Notes: generated by a model not told the origin, from the sequence alone. DNA of 64,000 nt from Pontederia crassipes (GCA_030549335.1 CM060194.1:65376547-65440546), one strand, 5' to 3'. Shown: positions 49,620-62,879, numbered from the stretch's first letter. Numbers and translations are program-made.

Positions 49620-52600
49620 ATCAAAGGAGATGCAATAATTTTATGGTTAATGGTGGGTGGCAAAAAGCCCAACACAAAACATCCTTTGCCCACTTAATTC
49701 TCACTTAGAATTAATGTGGCGTTGTTGCCATATTGACGCATCGCACAATGCGATGTCTCCTGACCATAATTAAAGATGGATGGCCGACTCCGGAAATCCA
49801 ATGGCACGAACAGCAGTGCGCACATGAGATGTGGGCGATTTGGTCGGATACATTTATCAATTAATTCTGGGTGTTCTCCTAAATTAATCGTATTAATTAA
49901 TGAGGCACTTAATTCGATGGTCTCAATTCCCTCGGTCACAGGAGTCCTTTTATATGATCAACTTCTCTCCACGCTCGTGGCGTGCGATCCAATCATCCAA
50001 CCACCAAATTGGCAATTAACAAGTTGGCATTAATTAAGTATTAATGACCGAGACAAAAGCAAGTTGTTCTTGATGTCATCAAATATTATGAATCATTATT
50101 TTACCGATGTCGAGTAGGAATGGTGATATTCTTTACCCCACGAAGCCCACGAAGAATTTCTGAACAGAACCCAGAATTTGTAAAATTTTACCTCCGCAAG
50201 ATCGAAAATGGAGGATATATTGCTCGGGCCTCAATGGGAGTGAGTTTGTCAAAAGAATAATCAAGATTTTTAATATGCAAACTCCTTTCAAGACACTATA
50301 TACTACCTTAACTTGCATCGCACTAGAGAGCCACAAATGATGGAAAGCAATTTATTAGGGAGCAATGGACATTATTCCACATAAAGATCATTTATGGTTA
50401 CCTTATTTGTTATGTACAAAAAATATGTCGAGCGATTCAAATAATATTATTTGGTTATTACAAAAGATTATTAGATAATGGACAAATTTATATAAGTGAG
50501 CTAAAAAATTTATATAATTAATAAATTAAATAAATATAGCTATAAAAATGTATATTTTTAAAAAATTTAAATAATGTTAATGAATATATATAATATTCAA
50601 AACAATAATTAATAATAACATTATATCCGTGTGGATTATAATAAATTAAATAAATTGATATTATTAAGTATGAAAATAATAATTTTTGTTACTATTATCG
50701 TTATGTAATTATCTATATCATTTTATATTTTATTTGTTTAATACACATTAGTGTGATTTTTCAAACAAATTATATAAGTATGTAAATAGTTATAAAATAT
50801 AATTATGCAAAATATTTTTGCATAGAAATAATTAACAATAATCAAATATATTTATGAAATATAGTTATGAAAAATTATTTCAACAAACTATAGTGTTATT
50901 TAAATCATAAAAATATTTATGCAGTTTATTATTTTCAAATAACTATTGATATTTTTATTTATGTAGATATATAGATATTATTTTGAGATATATATATGTA
51001 TATTGATAAAAAAAAACAGTTTATCAGTGTGATAGTTCCAACAAAGTAAAAAAATAGATATTAACAAAATATAGTTATGTAAACTATTTTACTTGATTAC
51101 AACAAACTTCAGCATTATTTGAATATTGACAAAAAAAAGGTTAATATAATTAAGAGATAATTTTGATACTTAACTTTGTCCTAAAACTTTTTTCTTTTAA
51201 AGATCATCATCATCATTAGATTCCTAAATAAATGAAATACTCATCTTTGTCCTTTAATTATATTTTTCTCAATCCTAAGATATTTACATTAAATAATCAT
51301 TATTGTTTTTATTATTATAATATCATAGTTTTAGTTAGATTACATATTTATTATTTAGACACGATAAGTAATCAATTTGTTAGATCGTAATTAAATATCC
51401 CACTAAAAGGAATTAATGATATAGGTTTTTAAGAGATTCAACAATTATGTTATCTGAATAATATAGTTAGTTATTGTTTTTAATACAAAAAAGATATTTT
51501 TTATTTTTTGTGTTTATATTATTTTTTGTGCTAATATTGTATATATATATAGGGAGAGAGAAGATGGTAAGATTTTTGCTTTTCTTCCTTATATTAGTAT
51601 GAAATTATTAAAAAGACTATTTTTTAAAAAAAGTCACCATCCAACAAATAATAATTAATTCATTGGGTTAGGATTAGGTATAGAGTATTCACATTCTTTT
51701 TATATTTGAGATACAATAAATTTCAAAATTATTAACAATGTACAAAAACGAAAAAATAATTATGTTGTATACCTCTTACACTAAAGTTTTAAAACGTTAT
51801 ATTTGAAGTCAAACTTTACGACAAAGTTGATAAAATTTAACGTCCAATCTTATTGGTTATGATATTTATGATATTTATTAGTGTTTGTATTGAATCAACA
51901 TTTAAATAATCAAAATTAATTTATTTTATATAAATGTCGTGACATGGTAAAAAGGTGACGTGATTCGGGTGAAAGTGGCCTGGATGGAGTGTGATTTTCA
52001 CCGGAATTGATCTTTAAATTTAAGATGATTTTTTCAAAGCATAAGAAAGCATCCTAGAATTTTTTTTCAAGGAAAAAAATTGATTCATGGTCTCGATATC
52101 TTCAAGTCATGTCATATTTTATAATAATAATATTTTTAAAATAATAAATATTAAATTTGATCACATTAGAAATTTGAAAAGAATATATCAAAATTCAATA
52201 TTTTTTTATTTAACGATATCAAAGTAACATTATCACATTATAATTCAATGATATTTTAATTAATTTCACTTCCAAAATCATTAAAATATATTAATAACTT
52301 GGTAGCATATCTGGGTTCGACGATGCCACAATAATTTAAGTCAATAATATACTTAATTTAATGGGTATGTGCAATAGAAACAGATAGGTTATGAAATATT
52401 ATTTGAAAGTATAAGTAATATTTTAACTATATGTCTTAAAAAAATATATTTGGTTGGATTCTGGCTGTTTTGATGTTTTAGTTAGAAACTTCAGAGTATT
52501 TGTTTCAAAAAGTTAGTCTAATGTTTAATTGGAGACCAAATATTTTATCTCTTTGAGTTGATTTTAAGATTGAATAATTTTTTGAGTGGATAAGTTCTTA

Positions 52601-53670
52601 CTTACACCTCTATTTATCCACATTTTATACTCTATTACCTCAGCTCGGAAAATAGGTTGAATAAATTTTAGAAGAAAATGTCTCATGCACCAATTTTGAG
52701 TACATAATCCTTGATATTGTTATGTATAAGGGTGAAAAATTAATGCATTTATATTATTACCTTTTCTTTAATTTTGTCAAAATATATTTTAAAAGTGACG
52801 TCGAAGATTTAATTTGTGTTGTGTTAACAATTATGCGCAATATTTACTATTTGAAGAACGTTCCATTAAGTTTGCGACTCCGCATTTTAGCAGAGTTAAG
52901 TGTGGCTCTAAACCAACAAGTTTTAGATTAACCAAAGACAAGTAAATTTTGCAAACTTTTCATGACCATGAGATGACATTTGAGCATATAATATAGATTT
53001 CGGCCTGGGCCCAAAAACCAATGTCGTGGTCCAGATATCACATGATGCATATATGTTTCTTCATTTCTTCCCTTTATTTTCGTTTGGCAAACTATTTTTT
53101 GTTTTTTTTTTCAGCTAATTCATGCGTAACTTTAAAGTGATGCAATGAATTGGCTGAAAAAAAAACTTGGGGCATTTTGGTCGAAGAATAAAATTCAGAA
53201 TATAAAAGAATACTTAGATTTACTAATTGAATTCTCATTTGTGCACGAGCAAATTAAAAGCATTATTCATTCTGCGCTTGCAGCACAATTTTATCTCTTA
53301 TTATCTCTTGTTTAATAGAAAAAAAAAACGTTCCCTAATTTTCTCAAAAAGCTCTCGAGCGCCGGTGCCGCCCGCTATTGTCCCCATGTGGTTCAATACG
53401 CCACTTTGACTACGCCGACGCCACTTGACCGTCACCTTGAGCAAAGAAACCCTAATATACATTCAAAATTCTTCTAATATATTTAGTCCACTATGCGGCA
53501 TGCGCTCCCATTATTAAGATGTTATTTGGAAGAAGGAATAGAGGAATTTTATATTAAACTTGTACAACAATTTTAAGCCATTCTAATTAAGAGACGATAC
53601 CGCAACACTCTGCTCCTTCTATCATTAAGCAAATACTTTAATGCTATGCAATTTTTGGCCTCAGAAACGA
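49620..53670. other. AT-rich intergenic DNA, no gene seen
   Basis: Four kilobases of AT-rich sequence with short TA runs (for example 51540-51551). I see no coding pattern, RNA gene or paired transposon termini. Confidence 0.4.
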
Positions 53671-53954
53671 GAAGTGTTACGAAAAGAGGAAGAAAGAGAT
53701 CGGACGAACACAGAAGAACACGAAGATTTATGAGGTTCATCCTAAATCGAATTACGTTATCGGAAAGTGACGACTCTTTTTGTTATGGAATAATGATGAT
53801 TACAATGATAGATATAAATAATAGGAATTACATACGGACTGATACTCTAAATAAATCTCCTGAAAATAGAACACATATCTCGTGATAAGAAAATAAATCA
53901 AATCTGAATCATATACAGAATACTCCTAAAAATTTTTGCTCAGAGGACTTCGTC

Positions 53955-56702
53955 TGTAACACCTAGCCACCTCACCCATGATTTGAACTTAAAATAGAAA
54001 TTAAAAAAAAAAGAGAGAAGAGGGGACGAGAGAATCGGTCAAGTGACCAATTCTCCCTCCCCCACTCTCTCCCCACCAAACTCTCCCCTCATTCCCCTCC
54101 TACAACTCGTTCTCACGAGAGTGACAGAATTATAAAGAGAGGGGAGGAGGACTCCAGTGCACCCTTTGGACTTCTCTCATGGCCGCCCCCTCCTCTCTTC
54201 CTCCCTGCTCTCCGGCGATCGGCGCACAATGAGAATCAGGATGACCGGCGAACATCCGACGAATCAAAAGAAAAGGTACCGTAGATGTATAAAATCTCTA
54301 AATGAAGAAATGTAGATCATTCGTCACGCGCTTCAAATTTATTGTGACTTAGAGAACTATAGAAACATCTTTCATAGTATATGTCACGGGGATCCAGTTT
54401 GTCTTATCATTTTCTTGTCGGAAAGGGATAATCGTTCTCAAATTCATCGTAAAATAAATTTAAATATATTAGATCTACAATTAGGATGAAGTGCTAATTA
54501 GAATTAATAACAGTATGATCCCTATGATAGTTAATAAATCACATTCTTTTATGTTCGCATGATGGTAAAACAACGTCTCAGGATTTTTGTGATGCTATTT
54601 GTTACAAATGGATTCATGTCATTAATTAGGGAAATAAGAAACTCAGATTTGAAACTATTAAATGATGTTGCCGAGTCAAGCAATCAGCGATCATGCCATT
54701 ATATAGTGATTCATGAATTAAATTTTAATTTCGTGTGTAATACCAGCACGTGTGAAATCATTATTGCATCTCCCATTATATTTATCTATACAATATAGAT
54801 TTCCAAATGTGATGACTCTCGGCTAGGACATGGATTAAAAGAAAATAATTACACTAAGTGCTAGAAGACAAAATCCATATGTTTGTATAAATGTTTATGT
54901 CACATTTACGAGTCTCAGTAGCTAATTGCCGTATCCAAATATGTTATCTTCATGTTTTTTCTTTAAAATTGAATTATTAAATTATTTTTCAATTGTTATT
55001 TATGCCTGAACCGTGACCATTATGTAATGATATAAATTGTTTGATAATCATTATTTGCCTAAATGCTTGCCCTTTTACTGCATGATACTTTAATTGATTA
55101 TATCAGACAAATTAATATGTAAAGAAAAATATAGACATAATAGATTAATCAAGGTAACGAACGAAACCACAGCAGTAACCGGGCCGAGTCAAATGTCGAC
55201 TCGGACCGAGCCTGGCATCCTAGTTCGCTCGACAACAATCCAGCCCGAGTCATCGTCAATCTGGCCCGGGTCCTGCCGGGCAGAATGACGCTTCGTCATC
55301 GTTTTGGGCCCCGATCCTCCCCAGTTGAGCCCCACATCTGATAGGCCCACTTAAGATCATATCTAATAAAGTAAAGAACGGATGAGACTTTCCTCCCCGA
55401 GAAAAAAGGGTTATGACTTTACTTTTTTCCGGCTATGATTTGCAAAGGAGATTAATAAGACAAATAAAGTAAAGATAAATGAATGTGATAGTTATGTGTT
55501 ATTCATGGTAAAGGTCAAAGCATTGTACAGTAGAGGGGCAGGTAACTGTACTGAGGAGACAGTGTACTTATTGGTTTGACTACCACTGCTCCTGGACCAC
55601 AAGCCATCTCCCACCTGTGCTCCGAATAAGGGTGACGCATTGAACGCACTCTTCCTCCACGGGGGCATATATGAATTTCATTGTTACATCAGAGGGACAT
55701 GTAACTTAGTTGAGGAGACAGTGAACCTACGGATCCGTAATGACCACTGTTCCTGAGATGTAGGTCATCTCCCACCTGTATTCCGAAAAGGTTATGTCTA
55801 AACATACACCTTCCCTTTCGTGGGCACCCTGACAACATTCAATGCAGAGATACATCTAGCTTCCCAATTAATTAAAGTCGAGTTCGCATAGGATAACGAA
55901 CATCAAAGACCTTGTAGTAATGTAAAATATGTAGTCCCACACAGAGCATTGTAATGAATAACAGAGTATTGCAGTGATCCGAGTAAAGTATAATACAATG
56001 AATAACAGACTATGGTAATGGATAATAGGTCAAGGTAATGGACAGCAGAGCATGATAATGGATAATAGGTCAAGATAATGGACAGCAGAGCATGATAATG
56101 GATAATCGAATATGGTAATGGATAACAGAGTATTGTAATGGTTCATAGAGCATAATATTGTATAAAGCATTATTAAAGTAAAGAATAAAATAATTGATCA
56201 TTGATTATCATTTCATCTCTATGACTTTATGAGTATTGGACGTTAGCTCACGATTTCATGCCCCTGCTTTGGGATTTTGCAGGTGAGAACCCTGCTTAGG
56301 GAGGAAGTGGAAACATGTAGAGCTTCGAGATGACGGCACATGACTTGCTATAAAGACCACAACTTTTCGTCATTTATATTCTGCATTTGAATCATCTAAT
56401 GTCGTAAATATGAAATACTTAAATTTCTCTTTTAGCTTTGTTTATGATGATCTTCTCAGAACTATTCGAACTATCTTTGTTCTCTTTATCTCCTTGAATT
56501 AGCTCATGTCATGTGACATCTTTTATATTCCAATGATATATCTCTTCTGTATTTTTATATCATTATTATTTTCTATCATTTTTATTGCCACATGAGTCAT
56601 TTGTTGATCAGTCAAAGTCAAGTAGTCCTAGGCAGTGAGTAGCGCTTTCAGGATCAGTCTGACCGTCAGCGTGGCGGGAGGGCTGATTTTGAGGGTGTTA
56701 CA
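53955..56702 (+). mobile_element. Large solo LTR, 2748 bp, probable Ty3/gypsy, nested
   Basis: It starts TGTAACACC and ends GGTGTTACA, exact inverted termini. The 5-bp flanks are TCGTC (53950-53954) and CCGTC (56703-56707), a 4/5 match, and the intact small LTR elsewhere shows the pre-insertion sequence. Inside, in order: CT-rich tract (54040-54215), AT-rich body, two related segments of about 180 bp (from about 55505 and 55675, each with GAGGAGACAGTG and ATCTCCCACCTGT), a 20-bp minisatellite (55935-56165), and a splice-like TTGCAGGTGAGAACC near the right end. No gag or pol is present. The length and termini resemble Del/Tekay-type LTRs. Confidence 0.8.
55935..56165 (+). repeat. Minisatellite, unit about 20 bp (GGTAATGGATAACAGAGTAT type)
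   Basis: About ten imperfect units of TAATGGATAAYAGAGYATGG. The reverse-complement array is in the other copy of this LTR at about 59935-60180. Confidence 0.8.
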
Positions 56703-56865
56703 CCGTCCCCTTGCAACCCTCGTAGGAGGGATCCTCTGAATCCCCCTTTGACCCCCATAGGTTCGCTGACCGAGTAGCGAGATCCCTGTAGAAAAATTTT
56801 GATGAAGCGTCTGACTATATAAGAGGACCAATTGGATTCGGATTTAAGACATTATTAATAAGAAG

Positions 56866-58847
56866 AAAGGGGGCAACATCTTAGGAGATCCCACAATGGA
56901 CAGCTTTAGAAAGAAACGGGGAGAACGATATGTCGATATTAGAGGTTGCAAATATAGCGACGAATGTTAAGAACATTATCCATCCGGACCATTCCAGACT
57001 CGTTTAAACACGTCTCTTGCGAATTTGTTAAGAGTTTTTTTTTTATTAAAGCAAGAGGTTCCCTTCGTAACCTTCTAGGACTTTTGTACTATGACTCCTT
57101 AAGTGGCATTGAAATCACGGCCTGATTTAGTCGAGTTCTCCAAACATCATAACGCGACTTAATTTTCGAAACGAAATCATGTCGTATTAAATGGCCTAAA
57201 TTAGGATGCTTCGGATTTTAGAATTTTGGGGGAATCGGGACACTGCTGGTTAAAATTCTCTCTTATTTTTTTTCCCGATGCCAGCTTTTTTAAAATTTAT
57301 TTTTCCTTTTCTTCTTTTTTCACATATTTCTCTTATTAAATAAATTATTTAACAAATATAAAATATTTATAATAAATGGTTAATATACTATTATTTAATA
57401 ATTATTATTTTATTAAATATAAGTTATTAAAAATTGATTGTTTTATATTTAAATAATACATTTAAACAAAAAAATCCCATAAAATTTATATTTATATTTA
57501 TAATATTTAATAAAATATACTTTTTATATATAATAATTATTTTTAATTTAAAACCTAAAAAAAATTAATCCATCACATCTACTTTTTTCTATCACGTCAA
57601 ATTTTTCATTATTACGTTGCACTCCATCCAAACACACTCCGAACTAATCTATCAATTTAAATATTAATCGATAATTTAGGAGAAATTAAGGTTCAATTTA
57701 TACACGCAACCTTAGGATCTTATATTAATAGATAAGTCTTTCTTAGGTAATGATTTAAGATTTTTGTTACTATCGCATATTTATCTCATTTTTGTCATGA
57801 TTCTAAAATCAATGATACAATAATCCGTGGCACATCATCATTGTATTAATTAAATTTCATCCTAACATTTTTTTTACTATCGATCTTTGACCATTTTCAA
57901 CTTAAGGGTTAAATACATACTATCAAAATCAAAAGAAGTACATTAGGTCCCCGTCAGTTGATTAACTTTTGCCCAAAGATATATTGATCGCGAGTTTGCT
58001 GGGTACCCATTGAATGAAACTAAGATCAGGGAGATGCTTTTAATTATCAGCTTCATTGATGAGATTCTTTCACATCACAATTGTCAAAAAGCATATAACA
58101 CGAAGTTAATTACTTATGGGATTAGTGAATTTGAATATTAATCATTAGATAGATGTATTTTTTGGTGTAAAGTTACTTTATTTAAAGACAGCAGTAGGCA
58201 CATATGCTTAATTTGCCTTCAAGCTATGTTAACCGACATGACTAATATGCATCCCGAGGGACATCGATCTACTCCCGACAAGGACAGACCCATTCAACTA
58301 ACTCAGTCCTGTTTGTTTAAGCGGTGCTGAGTTGAGCACATGCATCTTTCTGTAGAGCAGCAATCTTTTTGTACAGCAGTATTAATTGCATGCTGCTCAT
58401 ATCACAGTTGGTCCCTTTGCCATGAGATATCCCTTCTTTCTTGAGATTAAAATACTTTTACGATCAGAAACTGTTGGGTGTAATACTTGTTAATATCATA
58501 CAAGCTCAAATGCTCATAGAATGGGCACTCTAAATAACCGAGCTAGACTAAAGAAACACGGAGGAGCATATATTCTTACTTTTTGCTCATATACAACGTT
58601 GTATATCACAGTCACACTAGACCGGAATTCATTAGGAGTTAAAAGTTTGTCTAGTTCATTAATATCTGATACATCTTAATGACCAGGTTAACCGGACTGG
58701 CTCAACTTTAAAAATTCCATGTGCCCTTTATCTTTTGCATGCATTCTTTCCGTTTGTTTTCCTCCATCTGTGCAACTTTCATTTTATCCTCTCGTGTTTC
58801 TTATTGTAGGGGTTATTTGGTGAAGTGGCTCCAATTTTTTATGTATT
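56866..58847. other. AT-rich spacer between the two LTR groups
   Basis: No gene or paired transposon termini recognised. This is the loop of the large inverted pair of LTRs. Confidence 0.4.
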
Positions 58848-58852
58848 ATAAG

Positions 58853-59298
58853 TGTTAATAATGCCTTGAATCTGAATTCAGTTGGTCCCTCTACATAGTC
58901 AGACGCTTCAGCAGAATTCTCCTACGGGGGTCTCGCTGCCCGGTCAGCGAGCTTGTGGGGGGTCAAGGGGGGATCCAGGGGGATCCCCCCTGCGGGGGTT
59001 GCAAGGGGGCGGAGCCCCCTGAGCGTAAATTTTTAGGGGTATTCTGTTTGTGATTCGGATTTGATTTATTTCCTTATCATGAGATAGGTGTCCTATTTTC
59101 AGGAGATTTATTTAGAGTCTCAGTCCGTATATAATTCCTATCATCTGTCAAAGGGAGTGCCTATATAAATTCCATAGGGGTCTAGACCGATACCTATCCT
59201 TGTAATCATCATTATTTCATAACAAAGAGCCGCCGCCATTTTTTCTCTTCGTGTTCTTCTGTATTTCGTGCGATCCATTTCTCCCTCTTTTCGTAACA
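58853..59298 (+). mobile_element. Small solo LTR, 446 bp, intact
   Basis: It starts TGTTAATAATGCC and ends TTCGTAACA, and is flanked by a perfect 5-bp duplication ATAAG (58848-58852 and 59299-59303). It contains a GC-rich run near 58950-59025 (GGGGGATCCCCCCTGCGGGG) and a probable transcription region near 59160 (GCCTATATAAATTCC). Same family as the split copy at 53675-56860, opposite orientation. Confidence 0.88.
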
Positions 59299-60813
59299 AT
59301 AAGTTTATTAATTCCATGAATTTTAACTATGTACATTGACATATATAATGTGGACTTTATAATGAATGAACTATTTTCAATCATTCATCAAACAAGGAAT
59401 TATAAATGTAACGCCTCCAAAATCCGACCTTCAGCCACGCTGGCGGTCAGACTGATCAAGGGAGCGCTACTCACTGCCTATGACTACTTTGACTTTGACT
59501 TGGACTTTGACTGGTCAACAAATGACCCACATGGCAAAGAAAATGATAGAACATAATAATGATATAAAAATACGGAAGAAATATCATTACGAAACGACAA
59601 ATATCACATGTGATGATAATTCAAAAGAAATAAGGAACGATGATAGTTCAAAAGAGTTCTGAGAATATCAACAAAAAAAAGACTAAAAGGGAATTTCAAG
59701 AGTTTCACATTTACAACATTTGATAATTCAATGCAGAATATAAATGGCAGAAAACTGTGATGATATTGCAAGTAATGTGCCGCCACCCTAAAGCTCTGCA
59801 TTATTCATCTCCTCCCTAAGTATGGTTCTCACCTGCAAAATCCCAAAGCAGGGACATGAAATGCCCGTGAGATAACGCCCAGTACTCATAGAATCATAGA
59901 CGATGAAATGATAATCAATAATAAAAAAATTTATTCTTTACTTTAATAATACTTTATACAATACTATGCTCTATGAACTATTACCATACTCCATTACCAT
60001 ATTCGATTATTCATTACTATGCTCTGTTGTCCATTACCTTAACTTATTATCTATTATCATGCTCTGCAGTCCATTACCTTGACCTATTATTCATTACCAT
60101 GGTATGTTATTCATTGCACTGTACTTTACTTTGATCACTGCAATACTTTGTTATTCATTGCAATGCTCTGTTATACTCTGTGTGAGACTACGTATTTTAC
60201 ATTACTATAAGATCATTAATGTTTGTTATCCTATGCGAGCTCGACTTTAATTACTTGGGAAGCTAGATGTGTCTCTGCCTTAAATATTGACAGGATACCC
60301 ATAACAGGGAAGGTGTACACTCAGGCACAACCTTTTCGGAATGCAGGTGGGAGAAGGACTGCATTTCAGGAACAGTAGTCTTTACGGACCCGTAGGTTCA
60401 CTGTCTCCTCAACTAAGCTACATGTCCCTCTGGCATAACAATGAAATTCACATATGCTCCCGTGGGGGAAGAGTTCGTTTCTTTGCGTCACTCTTATTTG
60501 GAGCACAGGTGGGAGACGACCTGTGGTTCAGGAGCAGTGGTATTTAAATTCAGTAGGTACAATGTCTCCTCAGTGCAGCTACTTGCCCCTCCACTGTACA
60601 ATACTTTAACATTTACCATGAATAACACATAGCTATCCCATTCATTGAACTTTGCTTTGCTTATCTTCTTTACAAATGTAGGGTTCGTAATCATAATTCA
60701 GAGAAAGGGGTGAAGTCTGATCCCCTTCCTGCGGACAAAGGATCCGTCACTTGTTTAATCATAATAGACATGGCCAACAGTGGCCAGTCGAAAGTTCAGT
60801 ATTTATTTTCATT

Positions 60814-60945
60814 GCTCTGGCCCTTCCAGGGCATTTTAGTTATCTTACCATTGCTCTGGCCCCTCAAGGGCATTGTAGTCATTTTACACGTGCTCTGGCC
60901 CTTGAGGGGCTAGGTCATTTCACAATTGCTTTGGCCCCTCTTAAG
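60814..60945. repeat. Tandem repeat, unit about 39 bp (GCTCTGGCCC type)
   Basis: GCTCTGGCCC begins units at 60814, 60853 and 60892, with a fourth variant at 60928. The unit includes CTCAAGGGCATTGTAGTCAT-like sequence. Confidence 0.75.
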
Positions 60946-60980
60946 TAAGTATTATTATAATTCATATATATATATATATT

Positions 60981-61291
60981 CCGAGAGTACATGCCTACTA
61001 GATAATTATTATTATTACTCTTATTATGTATATATGTATACATTCCCAGAGTAACATGTCTACTGAGTAATTATTATTATTACTCTTATTATGTATATAT
61101 GTATACATTCCGAGAGTAACCTGTGCAATAAATAATAATAGTAATTATTATTATATACACATCGTGATATATAAATTCCGAGAGCAATCTTCCACCTCCT
61201 AAGTAATTAATATTATTATTACTCTTATATATACATCTATATACATATGGTCCGAGAGCCACATGCCTACTAATTAATTAATTACGAGAGC
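60981..61291. repeat. Tandem repeat, unit about 64-74 bp (CCGAGAG type)
   Basis: CCGAGAG or close variants begin units at 60981, 61045, 61110, 61178, 61252 and 61285. Each full unit has an AATTATTATTATTACTCTTA-like AT stretch and TATATATGTATACAT. Confidence 0.75.
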
Positions 61292-61919
61292 ATCCTAACC
61301 AAGCCAAGAGTCATAACATCAATAAGTTAATTAACATGCTAAATAATGCATAGTTCGACATCTCAATACTAATCATCTATTGCTTATAATTAGTTGGCAT
61401 TACATTCATAGTATGAATTAAAATAAGTCTATTATATTTGGAAACTCATAATATAACATAAAGGATAATAACACAATAATACGGAAAGAGCAATATATAA
61501 TGTTAAACGATAAAACGAATTGGAATCGAATTTCACAATAATTGATCTACATTTCTTCATCTAGAGATTTTATACATCTACGGTACCTTTTCTTTTGATT
61601 CATCGAAGGTTTGCCGATCGTCTTGATTCTCATTGTACGCAGATCGCCGGAGAAGTGGCCGAGTGTAGAGGAGTCCAAAAATATATCAGAGAATCCTTCA
61701 CTCTTCATATACCATTGCTACTAAAGAGAATTGAGGGAGTGGGGAGAGGGCTAGTGGGAAGTGGGAGAGAATGGGAGAGAGAAGTGGGGGAGAAGAGTGG
61801 GGGGAGGGAGAATTGGTCACTTGACCGATTCTCTCGTCCCCTCTTCTCATTTTTTTATTCCGAAATTTAAACTTTTAAATTTTTAATTAGAGCATTATGG
61901 GCCGGATATTACAGTAAAT

Positions 61920-62860
61920 TTGATATGCAACGATACGCACTAAATCAATTGATAGAAGGCGGACGAGATTGATCCTAGCAATACATTAATTCCTTTAACA
62001 TGAAAAAGGCTGAACGGGAGCCGCGAACTCTCTCTCTCTCCTAGGTTGTGTGATTGAAAATAAGGAAATATGAATGGGTTACATGAGATGGCTGCAAGAC
62101 GACGTGGTCGCTCGCATGTGCCTATCAATACTAGGTGGCATTAAACTCCATGGTACGTAAGAACTAAAGAAGCCTCCGCCGCGCCCACGCTTGTAGTCTC
62201 GATGCGGTGCGTGGCCGGCGCACATGGAAGGCTATAGTTCATTACTATAGAGTGGCCACATATCGCTCGCTCGCTCGCTCGCCCACTCGCGCCGACGGCC
62301 AACCCAACACATCACATGGTTTTATGGATATATATTAATCTACGTGTTAAGATGCATGTCTTCTGCTGCCATCTCTGCGACATGACAACCAACATCGAGA
62401 TTCCAAGTCGCTTTCCAAACGGATATGGAGGAGGAGACCGATCTAACAGACGCTTCATGCACGCATGCATGCACCTCTATCCCTTCTTCTCAGAACCTGC
62501 ATCGTCACTCTATAACCACTTCCAAATATATTATTTTGTACCGAGGATTTGCAGTACAACATGCCGCGTATTTATTACTGTTGATGCTATTATTATAAGC
62601 ACACAACTTTCTAGGTATTTTTTTTCGAAAAAAAATAACTATTACTTGGTTATTGCCCAAGTTACTTCATGGCGAGGGTACAACCGTCTTTTGGAGGTGG
62701 CGACAAAGAACCGTAAACTAGTTATAACATGATGTTTGTTGATTGGATGCGTCAGCTGTGCGCGAGAATCCAGAATAGATCCCGGACAGTGGAACACGTG
62801 GGCCGAGATCTAACCAGGGGTGGTTTCGTGATTTGTGGTAAGACGTCGGGGCTTTTAGTT
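61920..62860. other. Intergenic DNA upstream of the secreted-protein gene
   Basis: It has a GCTC tetranucleotide run (62264-62282) and a CACGTG G-box at 62795-62800, 174 bp before the downstream ATG. No gene recognised. Confidence 0.4.
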
Positions 62861-62872
62861 TGACCATGGTCG

Positions 62873-62879
62873 TTATAAG
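62873..62879 (+). promoter_or_regulatory. Possible TATA box (TTATAAG)
   Basis: TTATAAG lies about 100 bp before the ATG at 62974 and is followed by a pyrimidine-rich leader. It favours that ATG over the in-frame ATG at 62860, which would lie upstream of the box. Confidence 0.35.

Larger units (their letters stand above)
53675..56860 (-). mobile_element. Small solo LTR (about 440 bp) split by a larger LTR
   Basis: It is made of 53675-53954 and 56708-56860. Read on the minus strand it starts TATTAATAATG (the TG has mutated to TA) and ends CGTAACA. It is flanked by a perfect 5-bp duplication AGAAG (53670-53674 and 56861-56865). It aligns along its whole length with the uninterrupted copy at 58853-59298: the shared stretches CAGGAGATTTATTTAGAGT, GTGTTCTTCTGT and CTCGCTACTCGGTCAGCGA-type sequence run in the same order. 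The family is unidentified; size and termini suit a Ty1/copia LTR. Confidence 0.85.
59407..61913 (-). mobile_element. Large solo LTR, 2507 bp, inverted relative of 53955-56702
   Basis: The edges are TGTAACGCC (left) and GGATATTACA (right), with flanks ATAAA (59402-59406) and GTAAA (61914-61918), a 4/5 target duplication. In reverse orientation it has the same layout as 53955-56702: CCACGCTGGCGGTCAG edge, TTGCAGGTGAGAACC equivalent near 59835, 20-bp minisatellite, two GAGGAGACA/CACCTGT segments, AT-rich body, and a closing GAATTGGTCACTTGACCGAT with its CT/GA-rich tract. It differs in two private tandem arrays (60814-60945 and 60981-61291). No coding content. Confidence 0.78.

Noticed and set aside
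49776..50033. 85-aa plus-strand frame with an overlapping 81-aa frame on the minus strand
   Set aside because: No domain, no transposon ends, open on both strands; probably chance.
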